A DNA stretch of 60,422 nt from Halococcus salifodinae DSM 8989 (GCF_000336935.1 NZ_AOME01000056.1:1-60422), one strand, 5' to 3'. Positions 1-9,578 are shown, numbered from the stretch's first letter. Notes: generated by a model from the letters alone, not told the origin. Program-made: numbers and translations.

Positions 1-59
1 TCCCAAACCTCATCACAGTCCACGTTCAACGTCTCTCCGAGCAGGTCTCCGAGTTTCAT
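1..59 (-). CDS. 5' end of a gene running off the window edge
   Basis: An ATG on the minus strand opens a frame reading MKLGDLLGETLNVDC and stays open to the window edge. Only 19 codons are visible, so the family cannot be named. It diverges from the small membrane protein gene on the other side of a ~60-base intergenic gap, which would hold both promoters. The call rests on the open frame and haloarchaeal-looking acidic composition; it could be a chance frame. Confidence 0.35.
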   Translation of the reverse strand, partial: MKLGDLLGETLNVDCDEVW

Positions 60-119
60 GACCAATACTCGCTACGACCTGCTCATTCCTCAAGCTACCT
101 CAACTAGACAGTGCCTCGT

Positions 120-314
120 ATGGCGTCCGTCTTCGAGCGCGATACGTCGACGATCGGCACCGTCGTCGGGATCACCGTGATGCTCATCGCCCTGTTCGGC
201 TCCACGTTCCTGGGCTGGGAGTGGGGTGGTTCGGGACAGCCCGTAGCCCTCGTGATCGGGGGTGCTGCGGCCCTCGCGGCGGGGTGGGTCTCGTACCGAA
301 AGCTCCGGGGCTGA
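120..314 (+). CDS. small two-helix membrane protein
   Basis: A 64-residue protein. The in-frame GTG at 111 would add three residues; the ATG at 120 is preferred because it gives the compact start MASVFERD. Two hydrophobic stretches are visible, about residues 11-28 and 41-56, followed by a basic tail (SYRKLRG) that should stay cytoplasmic by the positive-inside rule. I recognise no family or function. Its stop is 13 bases from the stop of the convergent M28 peptidase gene. Confidence 0.6.
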   Translation: MASVFERDTSTIGTVVGITVMLIALFGSTFLGWEWGGSGQPVALVIGGAAALAAGWVSYRKLRG

Positions 315-326
315 GGGAAGCGGCGA

Positions 327-1685
327 TCACTCCCAGCTGTCGGGCCAGACGCCCGCCGCGCGCATCCCCGGCTCCGCGCCGTCCTCGTGGAGGCGTTCGC
401 GGAGAGCGTCGGTGTCGACGCGGTCGGGGTCGACCGTCGTGAGTTCGCGGACGAGGAGCGCGGCGAGCATTGCGTGCTCACGGAGGATGCGGGGATCGGC
501 TTTATCGCGGGTGTCGGCCCGGGTGTGGGTCCAGCCGCGCTCCCACCGGCCGGCCTCGCCCGCGCGGTGGCTGTGGAGCTGGAGCGCCGGCACACCCTCG
601 TGGAGAAACGGCCAGTGGTCGCTGTAGGGATGGGGACGGTCGCTCACCGAGATCGGCTGGGCGGTGTGATCGCTCACGCGCTCGGCCGCATCGGCCATCG
701 CGTCGGCAGTGTGGGTGATCGCGTGGAGGTCGCGGTGGCGGCCGGCTCCGTCGACGTTGACGACCGCTTTCACGCGGTCGAGATCGACGGCCTCGGCGAG
801 CGCCGCGCTGCCCATCAGGCCGAGCTCCTCACAGCCCACGCCCGCTACTCGAACCCCGCAGTCGAGATCGAGATCGGCGAGGATGCGAGCGGCGGCGACC
901 GCGACCGTGATCCCGCAGCCGTTATCGAGCGCGCCCTCCGCGACATCGTGGGCGTCGTAGTGGGCGAGCAGCACGATCTCCTCGTCGGTATCGGGGCCCA
1001 GAGAACCGACAACGTTCTGACTCTCGCTCTGCTCGGTCGTCGCCGCCACAGCGATGGACGTGTCCGCCCCGCGGTCTGCGTACTCGGTGAGCCACGCGCC
1101 GGTCTCGTGGCTCACGCCGATTCCGGGGATCGCGGCCTCGTGATCGAACCGGAGCGCCCCGGTGGGCGGGAGCTGGCCGGGGCGGTGGTTGTGGAAGACG
1201 AACGCTGCCGCGCCAGCGGCCGCGGCGTGTCCGAGCTTCTCCATTCGGTGGACTCGACGCTCGCCCGCCGGCGAGTCGGTGCTCGCGAGCGCCACCTTCC
1301 CCCCGACATCGGCGGCATCGATCTCGTCGGGCGTTCCATGGCCGACGTCGACCAGCTCGCCGTGAACGTCGCCGGCCGGCGAGTACGGCAGCGCAAACGT
1401 CTCGAAGGAGCGATCGATCGGCTCGCCCGCCGCGAAACCGTTGTGGCCTGCTGGCGACATGCTGACCGCGAGTTCTGCGCGCCCGCGCGTCCAGCGCTGC
1501 ATCTCGAAAGGTTCGATCGTGGGCCCGATCCCGGCGCTCTCCAATCCAGCGGCGACGAGGTCGGCGGCCCGGCGCTCGCCCGGATGGCCGCCGAGGCGGT
1601 CGTCGATCTCACAGAGTCGCGTCAGGAACTGCCACGGGAACTCGTCGCGCCACGCCGCACCGAGGGCGCGGTCGGTGTCGCTCAT
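327..1685 (-). CDS. M28-family zinc aminopeptidase
   Basis: A 452-residue metallopeptidase expected to remove N-terminal residues from peptides with a co-catalytic di-zinc centre. The M28 ligand motifs appear in order: the first His and Asp in LLAHYDAHD, the bridging Asp in GALDNG, the Glu pair in GCEELGLMGS, an Asp in NVDGAG, and the last His in QLHSH. An apical-domain-like insert precedes the catalytic half (around residues 100-210). No signal peptide or membrane segment is seen, so it is probably cytoplasmic. The start MSDTDRAL fits a haloarchaeal soluble protein. The substrate is unknown; family assignment is firm. Confidence 0.9.
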   Translation of the reverse strand: MSDTDRALGAAWRDEFPWQFLTRLCEIDDRLGGHPGERRAADLVAAGLESAGIGPTIEPFEMQRWTRGRAELAVSMSPAGHNGFAAGEPIDRSFETFALPYSPAGDVHGELVDVGHGTPDEIDAADVGGKVALASTDSPAGERRVHRMEKLGHAAAAGAAAFVFHNHRPGQLPPTGALRFDHEAAIPGIGVSHETGAWLTEYADRGADTSIAVAATTEQSESQNVVGSLGPDTDEEIVLLAHYDAHDVAEGALDNGCGITVAVAAARILADLDLDCGVRVAGVGCEELGLMGSAALAEAVDLDRVKAVVNVDGAGRHRDLHAITHTADAMADAAERVSDHTAQPISVSDRPHPYSDHWPFLHEGVPALQLHSHRAGEAGRWERGWTHTRADTRDKADPRILREHAMLAALLVRELTTVDPDRVDTDALRERLHEDGAEPGMRAAGVWPDSWE

Positions 1686-1815
1686 ACGTTACGAAGCGGT
1701 CGCTCATATCTAAAAGACAGGACTAAATAGCTGCTCGTTGTCATTTTGGCTGTTGTATAATGCAGCTTGATGTACATATCCTAAGATTTTTTGTAGTTTG
1801 TCCTGTCGAGAGACT

Positions 1816-2265
1816 ATGGCAGACAGTGGTGGCAATCAGCAGCAAACGACTCGTATTCAGCAATCGAGCCAACCATCGTTTGTCATTCGTGCGCTGTGGT
1901 ACTTGCTCGTCGGGTGGTGGGCAACGGGCATCTGGCTCGGAATATCCTGGCTACTGAACCTCACCATCATCGGCATCCCACTCGGGATTAAGATGATCAA
2001 CATGGTTCCGAAGGTACTGACGCTCAAAAGCACGCAGAACACCCAGATCGTCACTATCGGCGACACCGGAAGTAGCGTCGAAGTTCACGGACCGAGTCAG
2101 CGAAGTCTCGTCGTGAGAGGGGTGTATTTCCTCTTGGTCGGGTGGTGGGCAAGCGGCATTTGGATGGCGCTTGCGTGGCTCGTCTCATTGACGATCGTCG
2201 GGTTGCCGCTGGCGATATGGATGTACAATATGCTCCCGGCAATCGTCTCGCTGTATCGATACTGA
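1816..2265 (+). CDS. YccF-domain inner-membrane protein
   Basis: A 149-residue membrane protein with two internal copies of the YccF-type unit. Each has the signature YLLVGWWATGIWLGISWLLN or a close copy, then an I-G-hPLGhxhhNMhP motif (residues ~23-70 and ~95-145). Each unit contributes two hydrophobic segments. I chose the ATG at 1816 over the TTG at 1798 because translation then begins with a polar MADSGGNQQQ head before the first membrane segment. YccF proteins have no established biochemical role. The gene stands alone upstream of pepF on the same strand. Confidence 0.8.
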   Translation: MADSGGNQQQTTRIQQSSQPSFVIRALWYLLVGWWATGIWLGISWLLNLTIIGIPLGIKMINMVPKVLTLKSTQNTQIVTIGDTGSSVEVHGPSQRSLVVRGVYFLLVGWWASGIWMALAWLVSLTIVGLPLAIWMYNMLPAIVSLYRY

Positions 2266-2362
2266 GCAATACTCGCCAGCGATTCGGCCCCTCTCGCTAG
2301 CCGATCAGACCACAATTTGTGATTTGAGAAGGCTTACCTCAGTCCCCTCGCAACACTTGCCC

Positions 2363-4153
2363 ATGAGTTCGGTTCCCGAACGCGGCGAGATCGACACCGA
2401 GTACACGTGGGATTTGGGCGACCTCTTCGCCTCGGACGAGGCGTGGGAAGACGCCTTCGACGCGGTCGAGGCACGCCTCGACGACCTCGCGGCCTACGAG
2501 GGGCGGACGACGGAGAGCGCCGCGACCCTGCTCGCAACGCTCGAAACCCGCGAGGAACTCATGCGCGAGGTCGCGAGCGTCGCCGCCTACGCCAAGCTCC
2601 GCAGCGACGAGGACACCACCGACCAACACTACCAGGCGCTCGCCTCGCGGTCGGGGACGCTCGCCACCGACGCCCGGAGCGCGGCGAGTTTTATCGAACC
2701 CGAACTCCAGGACTGCACGCGCGAGGAGCTCGACGCGATGGTCGACGAGGAACCCGAACTCGCGACCTACGAGCACTACTTCGATGACGTGCTCCGGATG
2801 AAACCCCACACCCGCTCGGCCGAGATCGAGGAGCTCCTCGCGGATCTCAGCGAGGTCACTGGCGGGGCGAGCGAGGTCTACAGCCTGCTCACCAACGCCG
2901 ACATGGAGTTCCCCACGGTCGAGGATTCCGACGGTGATCCCGTCGAGATCTCGCTGAGCAACTTCACGACCCTCCAGAAACGCCCCGACCGCGACTTCCG
3001 TCGGGAGGTCCACGAGGAGTTCTACGACGAGTGGAGCGAGGTCCGGAACGCGGTCGGGACGGCCCACCACAACAGCGTGAAGGCGGACGTCAAACTCGCC
3101 GAAGCCCGCAACTACGACACCGCACGCGAGGCCTCGCTCGACGGCGCGAACATTCCGGTTTCGGTGTACGACACCCTGATCGACACGGTTCACGACAACC
3201 TCGACCTGTTGCAGCGCCACGCCGACCTCAAACAGGAGGCGCTCGGCGTCGACGAGCTCCAGATGTGGGACGTCTACATGCCGCTGGCCGACGACGAGAG
3301 CCCCGACGTGTCCTACGAGGAGGCCGAAGAACACGTCATCGAGGCGGTCGCGCCGCTCGGCGAGGACTACCAGAACCGGCTCGCGGAGGGTCTCGATTCC
3401 CGGTGGGTCGACGTCTACGAGAACGTGGGCAAGCAGTCGGGGGCCTACTCTGGAGGGACGTACGACTCCCAGCCGTACATCCTGATGAACTATCAGGACG
3501 ACATCGACTCGATGTACACCCTGGCCCACGAGCTCGGCCACTCGTTGCACACCCAGCTCGCGAGCGAGACCCAGCCCTACGTGTATGGCGGCTACGAGAT
3601 CTTCGTCGCCGAAGTCGCCTCCACAGTCAACGAGGCGCTCCTGACGAACCACCTGCTCGATACCGTCGAGGACGAACGGTTCCGCCGCCACGTGCTGAAC
3701 GAGTATCTCGAACGGTTCCGATCGACGCTCTTTCGCCAGACGATGTTCGCGGAGTTCGAGAAGAAAACCCACGAGCTGGTCGAGGCGGGCGAGGCGCTCA
3801 CCCCGGATCGGCTCGACGATATCTATCGCGGCCTGAAGGAGGAGTACTACGCGACGAGCGTCGTCGACGACCGGATCGCCCGCGAGTGGATGCGGATTCC
3901 CCACTTCTACCGGGCGTTCTACGTCTACCAGTACTCCACCGGGATCTCGGCGGCGGTCGCGCTCGCCGAGAGCATCCAGGAGGACGGCGAGGCTGCCGCG
4001 AAACCCTACCGGAAGTTCCTCGAATCCGGCTCACACGGATACCCCATCGATCTCCTCCGAGAGGCCGGCGTCGACATGACGACCGCCGACCCGATCGAGG
4101 CGGCGCTTGCGGCCTACGACGACGCACTCAGCGAGTTCGCGGCGCTGTCCTGA
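2363..4153 (+). CDS. pepF: oligoendopeptidase F (M3 family)
   Basis: A 596-residue cytoplasmic zinc oligopeptidase that cuts short peptides, probably downstream of the proteasome encoded next door. The M3 zinc motif HELGH lies in TLAHELGHSLH near residue 393, followed by the distal Glu ligand in EIFVAEVASTVNE. Length matches the family (~600). The ATG at 2363 is chosen because it gives MSSVPERGEIDTEYTWDL, the usual N-terminus where the first helix begins; the upstream in-frame ATG adds 13 residues without similarity. It lies 63 bases before PAN, a sensible protein-turnover neighbourhood. Confidence 0.95.
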   Translation: MSSVPERGEIDTEYTWDLGDLFASDEAWEDAFDAVEARLDDLAAYEGRTTESAATLLATLETREELMREVASVAAYAKLRSDEDTTDQHYQALASRSGTLATDARSAASFIEPELQDCTREELDAMVDEEPELATYEHYFDDVLRMKPHTRSAEIEELLADLSEVTGGASEVYSLLTNADMEFPTVEDSDGDPVEISLSNFTTLQKRPDRDFRREVHEEFYDEWSEVRNAVGTAHHNSVKADVKLAEARNYDTAREASLDGANIPVSVYDTLIDTVHDNLDLLQRHADLKQEALGVDELQMWDVYMPLADDESPDVSYEEAEEHVIEAVAPLGEDYQNRLAEGLDSRWVDVYENVGKQSGAYSGGTYDSQPYILMNYQDDIDSMYTLAHELGHSLHTQLASETQPYVYGGYEIFVAEVASTVNEALLTNHLLDTVEDERFRRHVLNEYLERFRSTLFRQTMFAEFEKKTHELVEAGEALTPDRLDDIYRGLKEEYYATSVVDDRIAREWMRIPHFYRAFYVYQYSTGISAAVALAESIQEDGEAAAKPYRKFLESGSHGYPIDLLREAGVDMTTADPIEAALAAYDDALSEFAALS

Positions 4154-4183
4154 GGCCCATAATTCTCCCGAACCCAAAGGGAC

Positions 4184-4191
4184 TTTTAACG
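4184..4191 (+). promoter_or_regulatory. probable TATA box for the PAN gene
   Basis: The sequence CTTTTAAC is centred about 29 bases before the ATG at 4217, the haloarchaeal spacing for a leaderless or nearly leaderless transcript. It lies in an otherwise GC-rich gap after pepF. Not experimentally supported. Confidence 0.45.
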
Positions 4192-4216
4192 CACGGCCCC
4201 TACCTTCGGGTATCGA

Positions 4217-5434
4217 ATGTCACACAGCCCGTCCCTCCCGGACCGTCCCCGGCTCGATCTCGACCCCGAACTCACGGACGCCGAGCAGGTGTCGGCGCTC
4301 GACGAGCATCTCGCGGAGATCGCGCAGGTCCACGACGAGCTGGCCGAGCGACTCGACGACGCCGAGGCGCGCCGCGAGGAGCTCGAGAGCGAGGCGGGGC
4401 GGCTCCAGCGCGAGAACGAGACGCTCAAAACCTCCTCGCTGTACGTCGCCACGGTCGAGGAGCTGACCGACGAGGGTGCGATCGTGCGCCAGCACGGCAA
4501 CAACCAGGAGGTGCTGACCGAGATCTCTCCGACGCTCGAAGAGGAGATCGGCAACGGTGATCGGGTTGCGGTCAACGATTCGTTCAGTGTGCAGCAGACC
4601 CTGTCGAGCGAGACCGACGCGCGCGCCCAGGCGATGCAGGTCGATACCCGCCCGCAGGTCACCTACGGCGACATCGGCGGGATCGACGACCAGATCCGCG
4701 AGGTACGCGAGGCCGTCGAACTCCCCCTGAAGAGCCCCGAACGGTTCGATACCGTGGGGATCGAGCCGCCGACCGGCGTGTTGCTCCACGGCCCGCCGGG
4801 CACGGGCAAGACGATGCTCGCGAAGGCGGTCGCGAACGGCACCGACGCCACCTTCATCAAGATGGCGGGCTCGGAGCTCGTCCGAAAGTTCATCGGCGAG
4901 GGCGCACGCCTCGTCCGGGACCTGTTCGAGCTCGCGAACGAGCACGAACCTGCCGTGATCTTCATCGACGAGCTCGACGCGGTCGCCGCCAAACGCACCG
5001 ACTCGAAGACCTCTGGCGACGCCGAGGTCCAGCGCACGATGATGCAGCTGCTGAACGAGATGGACGGGTTCGACGAGCGCGGTGACGTCTCGATCATCGC
5101 CGCGACGAACCGCTTCGACATGCTCGATCCTGCGATCCTCCGGCCCGGCCGGTTCGACCGGCTCATCGAGGTTCCCGAACCCGACGCCGAGGGTCGCGAA
5201 CAGATCTTCCAGATCCACACCCGCGGGACGACCCTCGACGACGACGTCGACTTCGAAGCACTCGCCGAACTGACCGCGGGACGGAGCGGCGCGGAGATCG
5301 AGAGTCTCGCGACCGAGGCCGGGATGTTCGCGATCCGCGAGGAGCGCACCGAGGTCGAGATGGACGACTTCGAGGCGGCCCTGGAGAAAGTCACGGACGA
5401 CGACACCGCGGCCGAGCCGATCGCGTTCCACTGA
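4217..5434 (+). CDS. pan: proteasome-activating nucleotidase (PAN)
   Basis: A 405-residue AAA+ ATPase that unfolds proteins and feeds them into the 20S proteasome. Domains in order: N-terminal coiled coil (about residues 20-75, heptad-like LDDAEARREELESEAGRLQ), an OB-like domain, then the AAA module with Walker A GPPGTGKT (~191-198), Walker B VIFIDELDAV (~247), a sensor-1 region ATNRFDMLD and the arginine pair in RPGRFDR. The last residues are A-F-H, a loose match to the C-terminal HbYX tail that docks into the proteasome, with Phe in place of Tyr. Haloarchaea often carry two PAN paralogues; which one this is cannot be told from sequence alone. Confidence 0.95.
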   Translation: MSHSPSLPDRPRLDLDPELTDAEQVSALDEHLAEIAQVHDELAERLDDAEARREELESEAGRLQRENETLKTSSLYVATVEELTDEGAIVRQHGNNQEVLTEISPTLEEEIGNGDRVAVNDSFSVQQTLSSETDARAQAMQVDTRPQVTYGDIGGIDDQIREVREAVELPLKSPERFDTVGIEPPTGVLLHGPPGTGKTMLAKAVANGTDATFIKMAGSELVRKFIGEGARLVRDLFELANEHEPAVIFIDELDAVAAKRTDSKTSGDAEVQRTMMQLLNEMDGFDERGDVSIIAATNRFDMLDPAILRPGRFDRLIEVPEPDAEGREQIFQIHTRGTTLDDDVDFEALAELTAGRSGAEIESLATEAGMFAIREERTEVEMDDFEAALEKVTDDDTAAEPIAFH

Positions 5435-5523
5435 CGGCAGGCCGGGAGGCTGCCGACGGATCGATCCGAGAACCTCGTCCCGAAATCACAACCCTTCTCG
5501 CCCGCGCACCACTCCGTCAGACC

Positions 5524-6078
5524 ATGAGCACGATCAGAATCGTCGCCGGCACGGGTCGAGGCCCGACGGCGATGGCGTCGTACGACACGGCGCTCGCCGA
5601 TGCAGGAGTTCACAACTACAACCTCGTGTCTGTCTCCTCGATGATCCCCGCCGGTAGCGATATCGAACGTCACGACACTGCGCCCGATCTCGGCCCGGTG
5701 GGCGAGCGTCTCACCGTGGTCGAGGCGCGCGCCACGGTCGAAGCGCGCGCAACCGATGGGGCGGCGAGCGTGACGGGCAGCGCCGCGACCGACGACGTGG
5801 AACCGGCGGACGCGACCGCGGCCACTGCCGGACTCGGCTGGTCGGTCGCGGACGCGGGTCGCGGGATCTTCTACGAAGCGTCGGGGGCCGATCCGGAGAC
5901 CGTCCGCGAGACGGTCTCAACGGGGTTGGCGGCGGGTCGGGACCTCCGCGAGTGGTCGTTCGACGACGAGGCGATCGTGATCGAAACCGTCGACAGTACG
6001 GCCGATGAGAACGATTCCGGACGGTTCGTGACGGCGATCGTGCTCGCGGTCTACGGCGAGAGCGAGCCGATCCTGTAG
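5524..6078 (+). CDS. pdaD: pyruvoyl-dependent arginine decarboxylase
   Basis: A 184-residue proenzyme predicted to convert arginine to agmatine, the precursor of polyamines and of agmatidine in archaeal tRNA-Ile2. The family self-cleaves between two serines to form the pyruvoyl group; here the pair lies at about residues 38-39 in VSVSSMIPAG. The N-terminus (IRIVAGTGRGPT) and the motif GRGIFYEASG near residue 120 also fit. The middle carries an Ala/Thr-rich acidic insert (about residues 70-105) that makes it somewhat longer than methanogen enzymes near 165 residues. It sits between PAN and the DUF5811 gene. Confidence 0.88.
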   Translation: MSTIRIVAGTGRGPTAMASYDTALADAGVHNYNLVSVSSMIPAGSDIERHDTAPDLGPVGERLTVVEARATVEARATDGAASVTGSAATDDVEPADATAATAGLGWSVADAGRGIFYEASGADPETVRETVSTGLAAGRDLREWSFDDEAIVIETVDSTADENDSGRFVTAIVLAVYGESEPIL

Positions 6079-6123
6079 CGGGAGGTTTTTGACTGGGGCG
6101 CTCCTACCGTTCCTGTCCTTCTT

Positions 6124-6513
6124 ATGAACGGAAACACGCCCTACGCGGGCCGGCCGGACGCGACCGCCGCTGGGCAGCGCGCGAGCGCCGATATTCCAGA
6201 GCTCTCGGCCGACGAGCGTCGTGAGCTCCGCGCCGGGCTCGATACGGTGGCGGCCCGGACCCGCGAGTTCCTCCCCGACGAGTACGTCGTCGGCGCACAG
6301 ATCGTCGCCGGCACCAACGGTCCCGAAGGAACGATCGCGGTCCAGCCGCCCGTCGGCCCGGCCGTGAGCGCCGGATTCACTCCGGACGCCGAAGAGCTCG
6401 TCGACGGCATCCCCGACGAGGACCGCGACGAGGTCGCCCACCAGCTCGCCGCGACCGCCGCGCTCCAGGTCAAACAGGCCGTCGAGGACGCGATCGCGCC
6501 GGTCGCGCAGTAA
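6124..6513 (+). CDS. DUF5811-type haloarchaeal protein
   Basis: A 129-residue soluble acidic protein. It matches my recollection of the haloarchaeal family DUF5811, which has no assigned function. Visible features are an N-terminal linker, a helical stretch with ELSADERRELRAGLD, a central beta-like part (VVGAQIVAGTNGPEGTIAV) and a C-terminal helix AAATAALQVKQAVEDA-like. No catalytic motif is apparent. It lies 45 bases downstream of pdaD on the same strand and may be co-transcribed. Confidence 0.75.
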   Translation: MNGNTPYAGRPDATAAGQRASADIPELSADERRELRAGLDTVAARTREFLPDEYVVGAQIVAGTNGPEGTIAVQPPVGPAVSAGFTPDAEELVDGIPDEDRDEVAHQLAATAALQVKQAVEDAIAPVAQ

Positions 6514-6796
6514 TCGTAATCGCTGCGAATTGAGTCACACAGTCACCCTCGGAGTGATTGTTGAGAGCTGATTTATTCGACCCGCTCAGGCCACCAACAC
6601 GCCGAGTCGTGGGTCGATGACGACGACTGATTGCACATCGACACCGACGAAACCCGCCTGATTATCGATCCACGGTGAGTCCTCTTGCTGACACCCTGTC
6701 AGAAACTAAGTGGTTATTGACAAAGTTATGGTATCGGGTTGTCCTTGATACTGAGAGACTGAGCTAGTAGTCTCAGATTCGTTCTGTCTTGAAGGA
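6514..6796. other. intergenic stretch with no clear gene
   Basis: This 283-base gap between convergent genes is less GC-rich than its surroundings. I find no convincing gene. A 6-bp inverted repeat (GAGACT ... AGTCTC, about 6754-6773) lies just beyond the RDD gene stop and could end its transcript. One plus-strand frame shows a short peptide with HIDTDETRLIIDPR before a stop, possibly a worn gene end, but it is too short to assign. Confidence 0.4.
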
Positions 6797-7303
6797 CTAC
6801 GGAGCCGTTGTTCGGTCTGCTGAAGCGTCCTCTGGCCGGTCGTTATTCCTCGGTGTTTCGTGGACGACGACTGTGTTGCCAAGACGGTCACCGATCCGCT
6901 GTCGCTTGTCCGTGGCCGACATTGCAATGAATCCGATGAGAAAGTAGAAGAGAGAGTCAATTATGTAAAGTAGATTCCGCACCACTGAGGAACTCAGAGA
7001 ACACGGGCTGCCGTCTTCTTCTACGACTTTGATGCCAAACAGTTTCTTTCCGATGGTGTATCCGTCCCAGAACCCCTCCAGTAAAAACCAGTAGAAAATG
7101 ATGGCGGCGGAACCGATCAAAAATATAATGGCGCTGATTACGGCCCCTGCATTGCCACCCATTGCACCGCCAAGTCCGACTATTCCAAAGAACATGATTG
7201 CAAACATGATAGCCGTGATTATCTGGTCGACTATCTGGGCTCCGATTCTGGCACCGACAACGCTAGTGTCGTCCCGTGTCGGTGGGGTTGGATATCCTGC
7301 CAT
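6797..7303 (-). CDS. RDD-family membrane protein
   Basis: A 168-residue membrane protein. The RDD signature begins near the start (VVGARIGAQIVDQIITA), with Arg then Asp in the first membrane helix, followed by further hydrophobic segments (about residues 28-60 and 115-135) and the typical G-Y-T-hGKKLFGIKVV motif between them. A basic C-terminal block DKRQRIGDRLGNTVVV is also characteristic. The role of RDD proteins is poorly defined; ion exchange has been suggested for some. I chose the ATG giving MAGYPTPP over one eight codons upstream. Confidence 0.88.
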   Translation of the reverse strand: MAGYPTPPTRDDTSVVGARIGAQIVDQIITAIMFAIMFFGIVGLGGAMGGNAGAVISAIIFLIGSAAIIFYWFLLEGFWDGYTIGKKLFGIKVVEEDGSPCSLSSSVVRNLLYIIDSLFYFLIGFIAMSATDKRQRIGDRLGNTVVVHETPRNNDRPEDASADRTTAP

Positions 7304-7449
7304 ATCCGGACATCTGCAATAGGCCACTTAAACCTAGTGAACATACTGCTGTGCGAACGACACGCTCGGCGTTTGCCACTCGTGTCCCCGCCGCAGGTCT
7401 ATCAAAATAAGTACGAACCGCGTCCACTACCGTCGACCGACAGCAAAAC

Positions 7450-7698
7450 TCAGTTCGCGTACGCTCCACTTGGCGGATCGTAGAACAGCGCGTAGCCGAG
7501 CGTGGCGAGTGCAGGTACCATCGCGACCGCAAGCGCCGCCGGCAGCGACGCGCTCGACACGACGCCAACGGCCCAGCCCGCGACGAGCAGCACGGGCAGA
7601 ACGAGGAGCACGAGGTCCGCTGGCGCGACCGTCGGCCGGCGCTCGCGGATGAGTTCGACGACCGACTCACCGTCGTCGCGCTGGCTGGAGCGAGTCAT
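7450..7698 (-). CDS. small two-helix membrane protein
   Basis: An 82-residue protein with a charged N-terminus (MTRSSQRDDGESVVELIRER) and two hydrophobic segments, about residues 29-49 and 53-71. No named family is recognised. It lies 62 bases after IF-2 on the same strand and could be its downstream partner in a transcript, but nothing links the functions. Confidence 0.6.
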   Translation of the reverse strand: MTRSSQRDDGESVVELIRERRPTVAPADLVLLVLPVLLVAGWAVGVVSSASLPAALAVAMVPALATLGYALFYDPPSGAYAN

Positions 7699-7760
7699 CG
7701 TTCACGTCGCACTGACTCGTGCCGGCTAATTAAATATTATTACTGCGTGTGCAACCCGGA

Positions 7761-9578
7761 CTACTTCCCCCAGAAGGGGTCGCGCTGGCGGTGTTTGTCG
7801 AGATAGATGTGCAGCGCTTCGAGCTCGTCGGCCGGAATGTCGTCGGTGAGCTCCTGTTCGAGCACTTTCGCGTGTTTCTCGGGGATCTCCGACCACAGCT
7901 CGTCGCCCTCCTCGATCTGGCGACCCACCGTGGGGCCGTCGATGGCGACGCTGACGCGCTCTCCCGCGCGGGCCTGATCGACGTCCTCACCCTGCTCTTG
8001 GATCCCCTTGACCTGGCCGAGGCGCTCGGGCTGGTTGCCCTCGAAGTTCACCACCCGCGAGTTCTGCTTCAGCGTGCCCGTCAGGACTTCGACGCCGACC
8101 ACAGCGGGATCGTTCTGGCGGAAGGTGTGATCCGGAAGGAGCTGGAATCGGGCGGGGCGGGCGATGTTGTCGAGGATCGCGTCCTGCTGGGCGCGCTCGC
8201 GCTCCTCGATGAACTCCTCGTACTCCTCGACCAACCGATAGATCACGTCGCTTTCGAAGATCCGGACATCCTCGACATCGGCCCGGTCGGCGGCATCGTC
8301 GAGCACATCGATCCCGAAGGCCATCACGGTCTCGTGGCGTTCCTCGTCGGCGGTGCTCGCCACCGTGACATCGCGCGGCGCGACGTCGCCGACCTCCGCG
8401 CGCACGATCGGGATTTCAGCCTCGTCGAGCGCGTCCGCAACTGCTTCCAAGCTGCCGAGCGTGTCGGCCTTGACCACGACGCCCTGCTCCTCGGTGGTGA
8501 CACCGAGCGCGGCGAGTTCGGCCTCGACTTCCTCCACGATGTCCTCGCGCTGGCGGTTCCTGAGCACCCGGACCGGCGCGCCCGCCATCGCGCTATCGAG
8601 ATCGGGTGCGGCGATCTTCAGCCCCGCCGCCGCGGTCACCGACTCGACCTCCTCGAATCGCTTTTCGGTGCGGATCTCGGCGAGCGGCCGGGGCTGGAGC
8701 AGCGCGCGCACGTCGGTCACGATCGGATCGCCCGTCCCGCCGACCACGATCGTGTCGTCCGCCGTCACCGTGCCGTCGTAGAGCACCACGTCGATCGCCG
8801 TCCCAAACCCTTTCTGCTCTTTGACCTCCAACACTGTGCCTGCGCCCGGCCCGTCGACATCGATCGCCATCGCGTCCTTGAGATAGCGCTGGGAGAGACC
8901 CATCAGCACGGTGAGAAGGTCGGGGACGCCCTCGCCGGTTTCGGCGCTGACGGGAACGACGCCGACGTTGTTGGCGAAGTTCTGGACGCGCCAGTACATG
9001 TCCGCCGAGAAGTCGTGATCGGAGAGGTCGCCGATGAGGTCGTAGAGGCGTTCGTCGAGCGTCGAGCGCGCACGGTCGGACTGGGCGTCGTAGCTCCCCT
9101 GGATCGGGGTGTTCTCCTGTGGGTTCCAACCCGGCGTCGTGTCGACCTTGTTCGCCGCCACGACGAACGGCGTCTCGGTCCGCTGGAGGATGTCGATCGC
9201 CTCGATGGTCTGGGGCTGGAACCCGTCGTTGACGTCGATCACGAGGATCGCGATATCCGCGAGCGCCCCACCCCGAGAGCGCAGCGTCGAGAAGGAGTGG
9301 TGGCCCGGCGTGTCGATGAACAGCAGGCCGGGAAGGTCGAAGTCGGTCGGATCGACCAGCGAGCCCGCGATCTCGGAGACGGTTTCGAGCGGGACGGCGG
9401 TCGCGCCGATGTGCTGGGTGATCGCGCCCGCCTCGCCATCGATCACCGTCGAGCCCCGGATCCGATCGAGCAGGCTGGTCTTGCCGTGGTCGACGTGACC
9501 GAGCACGGCGACGATCGGTGTTCGAAGCGTCTCACCAGTAGAATCGGCCGCGTCGGCGTCCGTGTGTGTCTCAGACAT
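7761..9578 (-). CDS. infB: translation initiation factor IF-2 (aIF5B type)
   Basis: A 605-residue translational GTPase that promotes ribosomal subunit joining during initiation. The G domain is intact: G1 [14 protein letters not shown] near residue 27, G3 DTPGHHSF, G4 NKVD. Domain II, the alpha/beta domain III and the C-terminal barrel follow, ending with [10 protein letters not shown]. It has no long N-terminal extension, as expected for archaeal aIF5B. No intein is seen, although archaeal infB genes sometimes carry one. Confidence 0.96.
   Translation of the reverse strand: MSETHTDADAADSTGETLRTPIVAVLGHVDHGKTSLLDRIRGSTVIDGEAGAITQHIGATAVPLETVSEIAGSLVDPTDFDLPGLLFIDTPGHHSFSTLRSRGGALADIAILVIDVNDGFQPQTIEAIDILQRTETPFVVAANKVDTTPGWNPQENTPIQGSYDAQSDRARSTLDERLYDLIGDLSDHDFSADMYWRVQNFANNVGVVPVSAETGEGVPDLLTVLMGLSQRYLKDAMAIDVDGPGAGTVLEVKEQKGFGTAIDVVLYDGTVTADDTIVVGGTGDPIVTDVRALLQPRPLAEIRTEKRFEEVESVTAAAGLKIAAPDLDSAMAGAPVRVLRNRQREDIVEEVEAELAALGVTTEEQGVVVKADTLGSLEAVADALDEAEIPIVRAEVGDVAPRDVTVASTADEERHETVMAFGIDVLDDAADRADVEDVRIFESDVIYRLVEEYEEFIEERERAQQDAILDNIARPARFQLLPDHTFRQNDPAVVGVEVLTGTLKQNSRVVNFEGNQPERLGQVKGIQEQGEDVDQARAGERVSVAIDGPTVGRQIEEGDELWSEIPEKHAKVLEQELTDDIPADELEALHIYLDKHRQRDPFWGK

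Noticed and set aside
387-1730. Long open frame on the plus strand opposite the M28 peptidase
   Set aside because: GC-rich haloarchaeal genes leave long antisense frames; this one has no domain features and the minus strand has all M28 motifs.
2339-3904. 521-codon frame opposite pepF
   Set aside because: Antisense shadow with no recognisable domain; pepF carries HELGH.
6570-6690. Possible transposase remnant before the RDD gene
   Set aside because: Only a short peptide with HIDTDETRLIIDPR is open; too little to assign to any transposase.
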